A stretch of 64,000 nucleotides of DNA, from contig CAZGPI010000001.1 of the NCBI GenBank assembly GCA_964527595.1, forward strand, positions 248,001-312,000. Direction: 5' to 3'. The notes beneath the pieces are model-generated. The model worked only from the letters and a program-made list of their open reading frames with translations. It did not search any database and was not told where the DNA came from. Positions 52,880 through 61,587 of the stretch are shown here, in pieces. Source of the stretch: GWF2-38-10 sp964527595 (lineage in GTDB: Bacteria; Babelota; Babeliae; Babelales; RVW-14). The translations under genes were made by a program, and so were the position numbers. The number at the start of each line of letters is the position of its first letter. Within the stretch, counting starts at the first letter, position 1.

Positions 52880-54085
52880 TTAATTATGGGTGGTCGTGAG
52901 AAACGGGCCAAGTTTTCCCTGTATTTTGGTAATCATATGTTGGCATGCGATAGGGGGGGTTCTCATTGCGTCAATAAACGCTTGGTGTGGAAGGTCGAAA
53001 AAGAGGTCGCAGGAGAGAGCGTAAAGTTCTTTTTGCTTCCAGTGGTTTTTGATGTGAGGATTTGACGTGATAATTGCTGTTTTGTGCTTGGTTGGCAGTG
53101 CGTGCCAAAATTGCTCAAATTCGTTGCGCAGGACGACAAGGTCGTTTTTTCCCTGAAAAAAAAGCACGTCGAGGTTCTGGAGGTTCTTTTTATTTGCTTC
53201 GATGACATCAATAATTGATATGTCTGAAAGGTCAAAGTGAAACACGTGTCGCGCCAAAGGCTCGAGCGATCCTTGCGTTAGCGGGTTATTGATGAGCCAG
53301 CTATTTGCCCAGCCCCCTTCTTGCGGAACACAGATAAGTCGCGGGTCTTTTTTCAGCTTTTCTAAAAAAACACCCAGAGATAGCCAGCAGCCATCAAGAA
53401 CCAATTTGTTGAATAGGTTTGGGTAGCGGGCGGCTGTTTTGAGGAAGACAAAGGCCCCGTAGCAGGCGCCAATGCCATATGTTTTGTATTCAGGGTTGGG
53501 TTTTAGTTTTTTTATGTGGCTGACTACCGCAAGGACGTCAAGCTCTTCTTTTTTTCCAAATGTTAGCTGGTTGGCATCGGCGCCAAATAAGTGTTTAGAT
53601 AGGCTGGTGCCAAAAAATGGTGTTGGGGCGGCCTCGTATCCATGCCCACGAAAATCAAAAAGCACGACATCGGCATCTTCAAACATTGACAAAAAGGGAG
53701 ACATAAGCTCTCGATTGTTGGTAAAGCCAGGCCCGATGACAATAAGGTGGTCGCTGTTGCGATCAAAAAAAGTGCAGGGGATGGCAACGCCGTCTTGCGT
53801 TATGGCGTTAAAGATTTGTCCATTTAGGCGGTTGGTGTGCCATTGGCGGACATTTTTTGCTTGTTGAATAAAGGTGGTGTTAAAAAAAAGAGATGAATTG
53901 AGTTGTGGATAGAGCTTTTTTGCCAAATCTTCCAGTTGTGACGGAAGTTCAAAGTCGTATTCATTATTGTCGTTGATCTCTGTTTTGTAGCCATAGGTGA
54001 TTGGTTGATACTTAGCCGTGCTTGTTTTGACAATGCCAAAAAGCATAACAACAGAGATAATGATGAGGTTTATTGAAATATTCAT
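52880..54085 (-). CDS. Secreted alpha/beta hydrolase with a cysteine nucleophile
   Basis: 401 aa with a signal peptide (residues 1-23). The alpha/beta-hydrolase fold shows LIVIGPGFTNNRELM near 113 (oxyanion region), VVLFDFRGHGYE near 140, the nucleophile elbow YGIGACYGAFVFL near 205, where the usual GxSxG is GACYG with Cys, FFQGKNDLVV near 318 (acid Asp) and NPHIKNHWK near 350 (His). Cys nucleophiles occur in dienelactone hydrolase and some acyltransferase-like members. Substrate unknown. It opposes the flanking plus-strand genes and borders the origin-like region. Confidence 0.75.
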   Translation of the reverse strand: MNISINLIIISVVMLFGIVKTSTAKYQPITYGYKTEINDNNEYDFELPSQLEDLAKKLYPQLNSSLFFNTTFIQQAKNVRQWHTNRLNGQIFNAITQDGVAIPCTFFDRNSDHLIVIGPGFTNNRELMSPFLSMFEDADVVLFDFRGHGYEAAPTPFFGTSLSKHLFGADANQLTFGKKEELDVLAVVSHIKKLKPNPEYKTYGIGACYGAFVFLKTAARYPNLFNKLVLDGCWLSLGVFLEKLKKDPRLICVPQEGGWANSWLINNPLTQGSLEPLARHVFHFDLSDISIIDVIEANKKNLQNLDVLFFQGKNDLVVLRNEFEQFWHALPTKHKTAIITSNPHIKNHWKQKELYALSCDLFFDLPHQAFIDAMRTPPIACQHMITKIQGKLGPFLTTTHN

Positions 54086-54241
54086 TTTTTACTTTCTTTT
54101 TTGCTCGTGATAAGATTTCCCAAAGCAGATTTTTAAAGGTTGCATTTAATGTAGCCGTTATTTTTTTGCGTTAACGACAAGTGCAAAATCCCTTGCAATG
54201 GCACACCAGTTTAGTGTAGGATAGACCGAATTGAAATTTTT

Positions 54242-54772
54242 ATGAACAAAGATAAGCGTTATTTTTACATGGATAAGGCGCTGGCTCAAGCAAAAACAGC
54301 TCTTAAGGAAAATGAAGTGCCGGTTGGGGTGGTAATTGTTGATGAGCAAGGAGTCGTTATTGCTCGTGCTCACAATCAGATAGAAAAAAAACAATGCCAC
54401 GCTGAGCACGCGGAAATCATTGCTATTCGAAAAGCATGTAAAAAACGAAAAAACTGGCGACTGACGGGTTGTACCATTTATGTAACCCTAGAACCATGCC
54501 TTATGTGTCTAGGGCTTATACAATTAAGCCGGATGGCTAAAATTGTGTATGGAGCTCAGTCAACGCTTTTTGGTACGGGCTTGCCGCGCCAGGAAGCTCA
54601 TAAGCCGCCGACATTTGCTAAGGACTTGATTATAGAGGGTGGCGTAAAGGAAAATGAAAGTATCGCATTGTTGCGATTATTTTTTTCAGACAAACGCAAA
54701 AAGAGAAGGGCGAGAAGTGAAGTTGAGAGCGGATTTCATACAGAAAATAAAACATCTCCTCACGCAACGTAA
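54242..54772 (+). CDS. tadA: tRNA-specific adenosine deaminase
   Basis: 176 aa zinc deaminase converting A34 to inosine in tRNA-Arg(ACG). Motifs: MDKALAQAKTALKENEVPVGVVIV at the start, HAEHAEIIAIRKA near 52 (zinc His and catalytic Glu), LEPCLMCLGLIQLSR near 84 (two zinc Cys) and VYGAQSTLFGTGL. Slightly long, with a basic C-terminal extension that overlaps the start of the next gene. No clear ribosome site before the ATG. Confidence 0.9.
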   Translation: MNKDKRYFYMDKALAQAKTALKENEVPVGVVIVDEQGVVIARAHNQIEKKQCHAEHAEIIAIRKACKKRKNWRLTGCTIYVTLEPCLMCLGLIQLSRMAKIVYGAQSTLFGTGLPRQEAHKPPTFAKDLIIEGGVKENESIALLRLFFSDKRKKRRARSEVESGFHTENKTSPHAT

Positions 54773-55061
54773 GAATGAAATGAATGAGCAGCTTTTGGAT
54801 CTTGCTCATGAAAAGGTTTCTGATGGGCAGGTTCAAGATAGTGGCGACGAAGCGCTGTCTTTAACCATGGAGAGTCTTCAAAATTCCTTGCAAAAAACAG
54901 AATTAGATGAGCTTAACCTTATTGATGGCGCCCTTACGCGTATTGAGCGCGGCGAGTATGGCGTTTGTATTGATTGTGGTGAGCCAATATCTGAGCGTCG
55001 GCTGGAAAACTTTCCTTATGCCGCTCGTTGTATTGTTTGCCAAGAAGCTCTTGAAAAGTAA
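54717..55061 (+). CDS. TraR/DksA-family zinc-finger protein
   Basis: 114 aa if started at the GTG at 54717, inside the end of tadA (GAAGGGCGAGA upstream). An ATG at 54780 gives a shorter 93-residue form; the open frame back to 54654 only overlaps tadA. A coiled-coil helix (ADFIQKIKHLLTQRKNEMNEQLLDL) leads to the family's acidic segment, LIDGALTRIERGEYGVCIDCGEPI and a C4 zinc finger ending CIVCQEALE. DksA-type proteins bind RNA polymerase through the secondary channel and act with ppGpp. The IxRIxxGxYGxCxxCGE motif is diagnostic. Confidence 0.85.
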   Translation: MKLRADFIQKIKHLLTQRKNEMNEQLLDLAHEKVSDGQVQDSGDEALSLTMESLQNSLQKTELDELNLIDGALTRIERGEYGVCIDCGEPISERRLENFPYAARCIVCQEALEK

Positions 55062-55094
55062 CTAACCATCTGGCATACTCAACCTTTATATCGT

Positions 55095-55169
<75 letters not shown>

Positions 55170-55315
55170 GTTCTACAAGATTTTTAAAATTTAGCGCGTT
55201 TATGCTTAATTTTGACAAAATTTGTTAGCTACGCTAAGATCTCTCATCGTATTAAACTCACTTGATAGATGGGTGGGAACGTTGTTAACTCAAAAGTTTC
55301 AGGTTTGTAAAGTTT

Positions 55316-55729
55316 ATGGTAACACACAAAGCATCATATCCTAGCAATGCCACACACGGCGTTGGCCGCCGCAAGGCGTCGGTTGCTCGTGTCTGGGTAA
55401 AACCAGGCAAAGGCTCTATCGTTATTAACGGAAAAGAATATCAAAATTACTTTGACACAGAGTTGTCCCTCTACAAAGTAACTCTTCCGCTCAAGTTAAC
55501 AGGGCTTGCAACATCAACAGACATCAAGGTCAATGTGTTCGGCGGTGGACTTAAAGGTCAAGCCGAAGCAACACAATTGGGAATCGCTCGTGCAATTTTG
55601 GCGGCGAATGAAACCTTGCGTAAAATTCTTCGTCAACACAACCTCTTAACCGTTGACTCTCGAGTCAAAGAGCGTAAAAAGTATGGCCAAAAGGCAGCTC
55701 GAAGAAAGTTCCAGTTCGTAAAGCGTTAA
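55316..55729 (+). CDS. rpsI: 30S ribosomal protein S9
   Basis: 137 aa. GVGRRKASVARVWVKPGKG near residue 16, VFGGGLKGQAEATQLGIARAIL near 80 and the C-terminal DSRVKERKKYGQKAARRKFQFVKR, whose last Arg reaches the P-site tRNA. Full-length and intact. The usual upstream partner rplM (L13) is absent; a tRNA-Thr gene stands there instead. No strong ribosome site is seen before the ATG. Confidence 0.96.
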   Translation: MVTHKASYPSNATHGVGRRKASVARVWVKPGKGSIVINGKEYQNYFDTELSLYKVTLPLKLTGLATSTDIKVNVFGGGLKGQAEATQLGIARAILAANETLRKILRQHNLLTVDSRVKERKKYGQKAARRKFQFVKR

Positions 55730-55802
55730 GATTTGCATATCGATACCTTTTGTGTCGAATGTACATTGGTGGTGCTTGGAATTTTAAACTGAGGACACTT
55801 GA

Positions 55803-57719
55803 ATGTGTGGAATTGTTGCGTACGTGGGCGAAAAGCCTTGCCGACAACACATCTTTGATGGTTTGGTGCGCCTTGAATATCGCGGGTACGATTCGGCTGG
55901 GTTTGTTTGCATTGATGCACGACACAAGCATTTCAGTTACCACAAGGAAGCGGGCGGGCTAGATATTGTCAAAAAATTGGAGCAATGTGTTTCATTCGAT
56001 GGCAACATAGGCCTTGGGCATACTCGATGGGCAACCCATGGGGTTGTTGATCAACGCAATGCGCACCCACACTTCAACTGTCGCAAGACCGTCGCTGTTG
56101 TTCATAATGGCATCATTGAGGGATTTGCAGCGCTACGCGAAAATCTTATTAAGGATGGGCATGACTTTTATTCATCAACAGATACCGAGGTTGCCGCTCA
56201 TTTGTTCAGCTCGCTTTTAACGGAACACAAAAGCGTTAAGCCTGCCGTTTTGGCTCTGACCAAAAAACTTCACGGCGCCTATGCTCTTGTTTTTCTACTT
56301 GAGGACTATCCAGATCAGCTTGTTGTTTTGCGGCGTAAATCTCCTATCGTGCTTGGTGTTGGCAACAATGAAATGTTTGTCGCCTCCGATTTTTTGGCGT
56401 TTTCAGATAAAACAAAACAAGTCATTTTTCTTCCTGATGATAGCTGCGCTATTGTTAAAAAAGACTCTGTCGAGTTATTTGATTTTGCTGGTAATCCATT
56501 AATGTATGCCGCTGAGGTTGTCAGCGCCACTTATGCAACGATTGATAAACAAGGCTATGAACACTTCATGCTTAAAGAGATTTATGAGCAAAAACGTGCC
56601 ATTATGCGCACGATAAATTTCTACAACATGATTGGTTGCAGCAATGATAGTTTAATTGAAAAAACGCTCGATCCAATCCAAACGTTGCAAAGCCCCCTCG
56701 AATATAATGAATGCATTTGGCGACAGCTCGGTGTTACCAAGACGCAGGTAAAAGAATTGAAGTCTCTTTGCCTCGTTGCAGCAGGAACATCGTGGCATGC
56801 CGCACGGATTGGGCAATTCTTTTTTGAAATTATTGCCAAAATACCAACGAACGTCTATCTAGCGTCCGAGTTTCGCTATATGCCATTTTTTGTTGATGCC
56901 AAAAAAATGTTTATTATGTTGTCGCAGTCAGGCGAGACAGCGGACACGCTTGAGGCGCTCCGCTTAGTTAATTCTTTTGATATTCCAACCATTGCGCTTA
57001 CTAATGTTGCATCAAGCTCAATGGTGCGTGAAGCTTCTGGCTTTTTACCTATGCAGGCTGGCCCAGAAATTTCAGTAGCTGCAACAAAAACTTTTTCAAG
57101 TCAGGTTTCATCTCTGTACTGGCTTGCTCATCGGGTTGCTTACGAGCGAGGGGAAATTACTGCAGAGCAGCTGCATAATGCAGAAGAGGATTTGTATGTT
57201 GCAGCAGAGGTTCTCGAAACAACGATAGAAATTCATAAAATCAGAATCATCCAGGAATTTGCCCCCAAATATTCAAAATTTGATCGATTTATTTTTCTTG
57301 GTCGCCATGTAAGTTATCCATTTGCGCTTGAAGCGGCACTTAAGCTCAAAGAAATTACCTACATTTTTGCTCAATGTTATCCTGCCGGAGAACTTAAGCA
57401 TGGCCCAATAGCATTGATTGATGAACACACTCCTGTTGTTATATTTTCGGTTCTTGATGAGCTTATTTACAATAAATTGATTTCAAATGCACACGAAGTT
57501 AAGGCTCGTCGCGGAAACTTAGTCGTTTTTGCTTTTGAAGGGCAACAAGAGCTAATTGACCTTGCCGATGTGGCATTTGTAATTCCTAGGGTCGCCCCAC
57601 TTCTTGCTCCGCTTGCTATGGCCGGGATTATGCAATTTATTGTTTGTCAGATCGCAAAGGAACTAAATCGACCGGCTGATAGGCCCCGCAACTTGGCAAA
57701 GTCGGTTACGGTTGAGTAA
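55803..57719 (+). CDS. glmS: Glucosamine-fructose-6-phosphate aminotransferase
   Basis: 638 aa. Makes glucosamine-6-phosphate from fructose-6-phosphate and glutamine, the entry to peptidoglycan and lipid A. N-terminal amidotransferase domain with Cys2 in MCGIVAYVG, YRGYDSAGF and HTRWATHG near 75. Two SIS domains: AAGTSWHAARIGQFFFE near 325, SQSGETADTLEALR near 376, and EAALKLKEITY with the C-terminal PRNLAKSVTVE. About 25 residues longer than E. coli GlmS. No glmS riboswitch was recognised in the 73-base gap after rpsI. Confidence 0.96.
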   Translation: MCGIVAYVGEKPCRQHIFDGLVRLEYRGYDSAGFVCIDARHKHFSYHKEAGGLDIVKKLEQCVSFDGNIGLGHTRWATHGVVDQRNAHPHFNCRKTVAVVHNGIIEGFAALRENLIKDGHDFYSSTDTEVAAHLFSSLLTEHKSVKPAVLALTKKLHGAYALVFLLEDYPDQLVVLRRKSPIVLGVGNNEMFVASDFLAFSDKTKQVIFLPDDSCAIVKKDSVELFDFAGNPLMYAAEVVSATYATIDKQGYEHFMLKEIYEQKRAIMRTINFYNMIGCSNDSLIEKTLDPIQTLQSPLEYNECIWRQLGVTKTQVKELKSLCLVAAGTSWHAARIGQFFFEIIAKIPTNVYLASEFRYMPFFVDAKKMFIMLSQSGETADTLEALRLVNSFDIPTIALTNVASSSMVREASGFLPMQAGPEISVAATKTFSSQVSSLYWLAHRVAYERGEITAEQLHNAEEDLYVAAEVLETTIEIHKIRIIQEFAPKYSKFDRFIFLGRHVSYPFALEAALKLKEITYIFAQCYPAGELKHGPIALIDEHTPVVIFSVLDELIYNKLISNAHEVKARRGNLVVFAFEGQQELIDLADVAFVIPRVAPLLAPLAMAGIMQFIVCQIAKELNRPADRPRNLAKSVTVE

Positions 57720-57721
57720 TG

Positions 57722-57820
57722 TTATCGTAAATTTTGTACAACGTACGGAACGTAAGCGGCCGCTACGCCCAAAGCGATACCCAGAATAAACATCAGCGCA
57801 ACTGTTATTTTGATACTCAT
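57722..57820 (-). CDS. Putative 32-aa single-span membrane peptide
   Basis: On the minus strand an ATG at 57818-57820, with GGGGGA just upstream, opens 32 codons ending in TAA at 57722-57724. The product is SIKITVALMFILGIALG followed by VAAAYVPYVVQNLR: one hydrophobic helix of about 23 residues with a Lys at the start and an Arg at the end. It converges on glmS. Too short for family recognition, but the start site and membrane character make it more than chance. Confidence 0.5.
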   Translation of the reverse strand: MSIKITVALMFILGIALGVAAAYVPYVVQNLR

Positions 57821-58000
57821 ATATCCCCCAAATTGTTATTTTGCGATATTCCCCTGTTTTTATTCTACTTTATTTATTTCTTATTTGTAAATAAGTTTGG
57901 GTAATTGCAAAAATAAAAGATTTTGATAGAGTTAGCATGGTAAAATTGAGAAGACAAATAAGGGTTTTAGTAAACAACAATAAGAAGTCTAGAGGTCGTT

Positions 58001-59419
58001 ATGGAATTTGCCATTCTGGCAGCGTTTGCAGTATATTTTTCAATTTTGTTGGTTATCGGTTATGCCGCATATTATAAGAGCAAGAAAGCTGCCGACTTTA
58101 CCCTTGGAAACAGATCACTCAATTTTTGGGTTACCGCGCTTGCTGCACATGCTAGCGAAACAAGTACTTGGGTTTTTATGGCACTGCCCGCAGCGATTTA
58201 CTCTAAAGGACTCTTTATTGATGGTTGGACGGCCATTGGATTAACGCTCTTTATGTTTTTAAACTGGCGGCTAATTGCCCCTAAGCTTCGAACTGCCACC
58301 GAAAAACTTCATAGCTCTACATTATCAACTTTTTTTGAAAATCGCTTTCATGATGAATCAGGGCTTCTTCGTATTATAAGTGCTATTTTTGGGCTCTTGT
58401 TTTTCATGTTTTACATTTCAGCAGGATTGGTTGCTTTAGGTATTTTATTTGAATCGCTTTTTCATGTTTCATGTATTGTAGGTATCATATTTGGCACGAT
58501 CGTTGTCTTTTATACTCTACTCGGTGGATATCTCTCTATTTCATGGATTGATTTTTTTCAAGGCACATTCCTCCTAACAACAATAATCATGGTACCTCTT
58601 TTTGCTATTGGACGTATTGATGGCATCTCAAGTATTACCGCTGCTGCGCAAGCTAAAAACATTTCGCTTTCGCTGATTCCAAGCTTTTCATGGGAAAGCA
58701 TACAAAAAATGATCTTTGCCGCCGCGGGCTGGGGTCTTGGGTATTTTGGTCAGCCACATATCCTCACTAAATTCATGGGGATCAATGATGTTCGTGAAAT
58801 GCGCAAGGCTCAATGGGTTGGTATTGGATGGCAAATTTTATCATATGCAGCCGCTATCAGCGTTGGGCTTATTGGCTTGGCTTTCTTTAAAGACGGATTG
58901 GTTGCTCCGCAACTTATCCTTGTTGATATGGTCAAAGCCATATTCCCCCAGTTTATTGCTGGTTTTATCATGTGCTCAATCATAGCTGCTGCCATCAATG
59001 TCATGAGCGCACAAGTCCTTGTTTCGGCATCTATTATCGCCGAAGATTTTTATAAAAAATCACTTGGCAGCAAAGATCCGCTCGTAACAAAAAAAATTGC
59101 ACGAGTCTCGCGGCTTAGTGTTATCGGCCTCTGTATTGTCGCCGGGATCATTGCGTTTTTTAGTAGGGCAATACCTATTTATGACTTGGTCTTATATCCA
59201 TGGGCAGGCCTTGGCTGTACATTTGGGCCACTCGTTCTGGTAGCGTTGCATACCAAAATGATGAATAGGCACGCCGCGCTTGCGGGCATTATTGTTGGCG
59301 GGGTAACGGCGGGAATCTGGCCATTATGTAATCAAACAATACCGGCGATGATTGTTGGGTTTGCGGCTAGTTTCGTGGCTATGGGATTGGTAAATTTTTG
59401 TTGGAAAAAGGCGGCTTAA
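58001..59419 (+). CDS. Sodium/solute symporter (SSS family, PutP-like)
   Basis: 472 aa, about 13 membrane helices. SSS markers: LLVIGYAAYYKSKKAADFTLGNRSLN near the start, ASETSTWVFMALPAAIY near 50 (the Na+ and substrate helix), LGGYLSISWIDFFQG near 180, and GQPHILTKFMGIND near 250. PutP and OpuE-type members import proline with Na+; substrate here is not certain. AGAGGTCGTT precedes the ATG. Its end overlaps the convergent radA stop by four bases. With the APC pair at the left it marks amino-acid uptake. Confidence 0.87.
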   Translation: MEFAILAAFAVYFSILLVIGYAAYYKSKKAADFTLGNRSLNFWVTALAAHASETSTWVFMALPAAIYSKGLFIDGWTAIGLTLFMFLNWRLIAPKLRTATEKLHSSTLSTFFENRFHDESGLLRIISAIFGLLFFMFYISAGLVALGILFESLFHVSCIVGIIFGTIVVFYTLLGGYLSISWIDFFQGTFLLTTIIMVPLFAIGRIDGISSITAAAQAKNISLSLIPSFSWESIQKMIFAAAGWGLGYFGQPHILTKFMGINDVREMRKAQWVGIGWQILSYAAAISVGLIGLAFFKDGLVAPQLILVDMVKAIFPQFIAGFIMCSIIAAAINVMSAQVLVSASIIAEDFYKKSLGSKDPLVTKKIARVSRLSVIGLCIVAGIIAFFSRAIPIYDLVLYPWAGLGCTFGPLVLVALHTKMMNRHAALAGIIVGGVTAGIWPLCNQTIPAMIVGFAASFVAMGLVNFCWKKAA

Positions 59420-60795
59420 CTTTCCGGAAATAACTTCAATAGTTCGTATACAGAACCAAAGCCCATGAGATTGCAGGAAGATTTAACCTGTTGTGTTTTT
59501 GCGACCAATACATGCTCGAGTCCAAATTTTTCAACCTCGCGGATACATAAACCAATTTGATTTGCCGGTTTAACTTGTCCGGTTAAACTAATTTCGCCAA
59601 TGGCAACCGATTTTGGTGGCAATGGTATTTGAAAATAACTTGAAAGTAAGGCAAGAGCTATCCCAAGGTCTGATGAGCTTTCTTTAATTTTAAACCCACC
59701 ACTTACTTTAAAGAAAATGTCTTGAGAGCTAAAGCGGATATGGAGATATTTTTCCAAAATGGCTGCAACCAAGACTACGCGTTTTGGGTCAAGGCCCGTT
59801 ACTACTCGTTGTGGCATGCCAAATTTTGAATCAACACATAATGCCTGTAACTCAAGCAATAATGGGCGCGATCCTTCAACCGAGCATACAAGTACCGAGC
59901 CAGGACTTACCGAAACTTCGCTCAGTAATTGTTGGTTGATGTTCGCGATTTCAACCATCCCCTCTTCTTGCATCTCAAAAAAACCAACTTCATTAATTGC
60001 GCCGAATCGGTTTTTTACCGAACGTAAAATGCGTGTTTGCCAGCGATCTTCGCCTTGAAGGTAAAATACCGCATCAACCATATGCTCAAGTACTTTTGGC
60101 CCGGCCATTTGGCCTTCTTTGGTTATATGCCCTGTCACCAACACTGCAATTTTATTGGTTTTAGCAAAACGCATAAGCAAAAAAGCGGCTTCACGGAGTT
60201 GAGCAATGGTGCCCGGAAATAATTGTGATTGAAGCGATAGGTAACAATTTTGGATTGAATCAAGGATTACTAGATCTGGCTTTACAGCATCACACGTGCT
60301 TACGATACTTTCAAGGCAGGCTTGGTCGGAAAACGATACTTGTGATTGTTTTAAACCAAGACGGATTGCCCGCCCTTTTACCTGTTGCAATGATTCTTCC
60401 GACGAAAAATAAACAACCTTATGATTATTTTGTGCGATTTTATCGGCCACTTGGAGTAAAAGCGTTGATTTACCAATTCCAGGATCACCGGTTAAAATGA
60501 TAAATGAACCAGGTAAAATGCCGCCGCCCAAGACCCGATCCCATTCCTTGATGTTCGAACACATTCGCAACTGATTTTCTATATCGATATCTTCCAGATT
60601 GCTTAGGGTGAGTTGGGTAGCAGATGAAGCTGCTGCTCCGCCAAGATTACTTGTCTTTGTTTGAAATGATGGCAAAGAGATTGGTTGATGTTCTATAAAA
60701 CTATTCCACTCGCTGCAAGCAGGACAACAACCAAGCCATCTGATGCTTTCATAAGCACAATTTGAACAACGATAGGAAACTTTTACTTTTGCCAC
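59416..60795 (-). CDS. radA: DNA repair protein RadA
   Basis: 459 aa, standard length. N-terminal C4 zinc finger (YRCSNCAYESIRWLGCCPACSEW), RecA-like ATPase with Walker A TGDPGIGKSTLLLQVA near 102, the RadA-specific KNRFG motif in SVKNRFGAINEVGFF near 262, and a C-terminal Lon-protease-like domain (SSDLGIALALLSSYF). It drives branch migration during recombination. GTG start. It lies four bases after the tdk stop in the same unit. Confidence 0.95.
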   Translation of the reverse strand: MAKVKVSYRCSNCAYESIRWLGCCPACSEWNSFIEHQPISLPSFQTKTSNLGGAAASSATQLTLSNLEDIDIENQLRMCSNIKEWDRVLGGGILPGSFIILTGDPGIGKSTLLLQVADKIAQNNHKVVYFSSEESLQQVKGRAIRLGLKQSQVSFSDQACLESIVSTCDAVKPDLVILDSIQNCYLSLQSQLFPGTIAQLREAAFLLMRFAKTNKIAVLVTGHITKEGQMAGPKVLEHMVDAVFYLQGEDRWQTRILRSVKNRFGAINEVGFFEMQEEGMVEIANINQQLLSEVSVSPGSVLVCSVEGSRPLLLELQALCVDSKFGMPQRVVTGLDPKRVVLVAAILEKYLHIRFSSQDIFFKVSGGFKIKESSSDLGIALALLSSYFQIPLPPKSVAIGEISLTGQVKPANQIGLCIREVEKFGLEHVLVAKTQQVKSSCNLMGFGSVYELLKLFPES

Positions 60796-60798
60796 TCT

Positions 60799-61464
60799 TT
60801 ATTCCGCTATTTCTTGTTTCCAGCCGACGGCTGCTTTAGTAAAGGCAAGAATTTTTGCCGGCTTATCAATCACAAAGCAATCGCGGCAGCGAGCTTCGTA
60901 GCACTCTGCGGCAGCAATAAGTATTAAAGGATCGTCATATTTTGCGGGGTTACCGTTTACCAAGCGTTGTGTATGGTGTGCATCGTGGCCGCATTTGGTG
61001 CAAATAGCCTTGAATTTGGTTACTTCATCGGCAATTGCCATCAAAACCGGCATAACACCAAAAGGTTCTCCGCGAAAATCAAGATCTAGGCCAGCAACGA
61101 TAACACGCTTGCCGCGCTCAACCAGCGTACAAATGATATCAACGATTTCTGGTGAAAAAAATTGAACTTCATCGATACCAACAACAGCAATATCGGTTGT
61201 TGCCATTTCGAGAATGTGCTCAATACCAAAGGCATTATCACCGATCATGAATGCGAATCGCTCGCGACCCTGATGTGATGTTAGACTGTCTGGTACAACA
61301 CAGCGACGTTTATCAAGATGATGTTTAAGCGCAAGAACTTTTTGATTGGCATAGTCGGCGCGCTTTAGTCGGCGCATGAGTTCTTCTGTTTTACCAGAAA
61401 ACATTGAGCCGCAAACTACTTCAAGCCGCCCTTTCCCGTGTTCCCCAAAATTTTCACGCATCAT
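60799..61464 (-). CDS. tdk: Thymidine kinase
   Basis: 221 aa type II thymidine kinase. P-loop VVCGSMFSGKTEELMRRLKRA near 19, AVVGIDEVQFF near 94 (catalytic Glu and Walker B), and the C-terminal zinc cluster CTKCG with CYEARCRDCF. It phosphorylates scavenged thymidine, fitting a host-dependent lifestyle. AGGGGAATTTCC precedes the ATG. First gene of a unit with radA. Confidence 0.93.
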   Translation of the reverse strand: MMRENFGEHGKGRLEVVCGSMFSGKTEELMRRLKRADYANQKVLALKHHLDKRRCVVPDSLTSHQGRERFAFMIGDNAFGIEHILEMATTDIAVVGIDEVQFFSPEIVDIICTLVERGKRVIVAGLDLDFRGEPFGVMPVLMAIADEVTKFKAICTKCGHDAHHTQRLVNGNPAKYDDPLILIAAAECYEARCRDCFVIDKPAKILAFTKAAVGWKQEIAE

Positions 61465-61587
61465 GGAAATTCCCCTGATTTGGTTACTATTCTTTTAGCC
61501 GAGAAACAGAGTATACCAATCTTTGGGCGTTACTTATATAGCGGGCAAAAATCAATGACCGTTGGCCACTTAATCTACATCTTCCAT

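Noticed and set aside
54654..54716. Upstream extension of the DksA-like gene to 54654
   Set aside because: It lies inside tadA in another frame and adds residues unlike the family; the GTG at 54717 or the ATG at 54780 fits better.
55730..55802. glmS riboswitch-ribozyme in the rpsI-glmS gap
   Set aside because: The gap is only 73 bases, too short for the ribozyme core, and no matching segments are seen.
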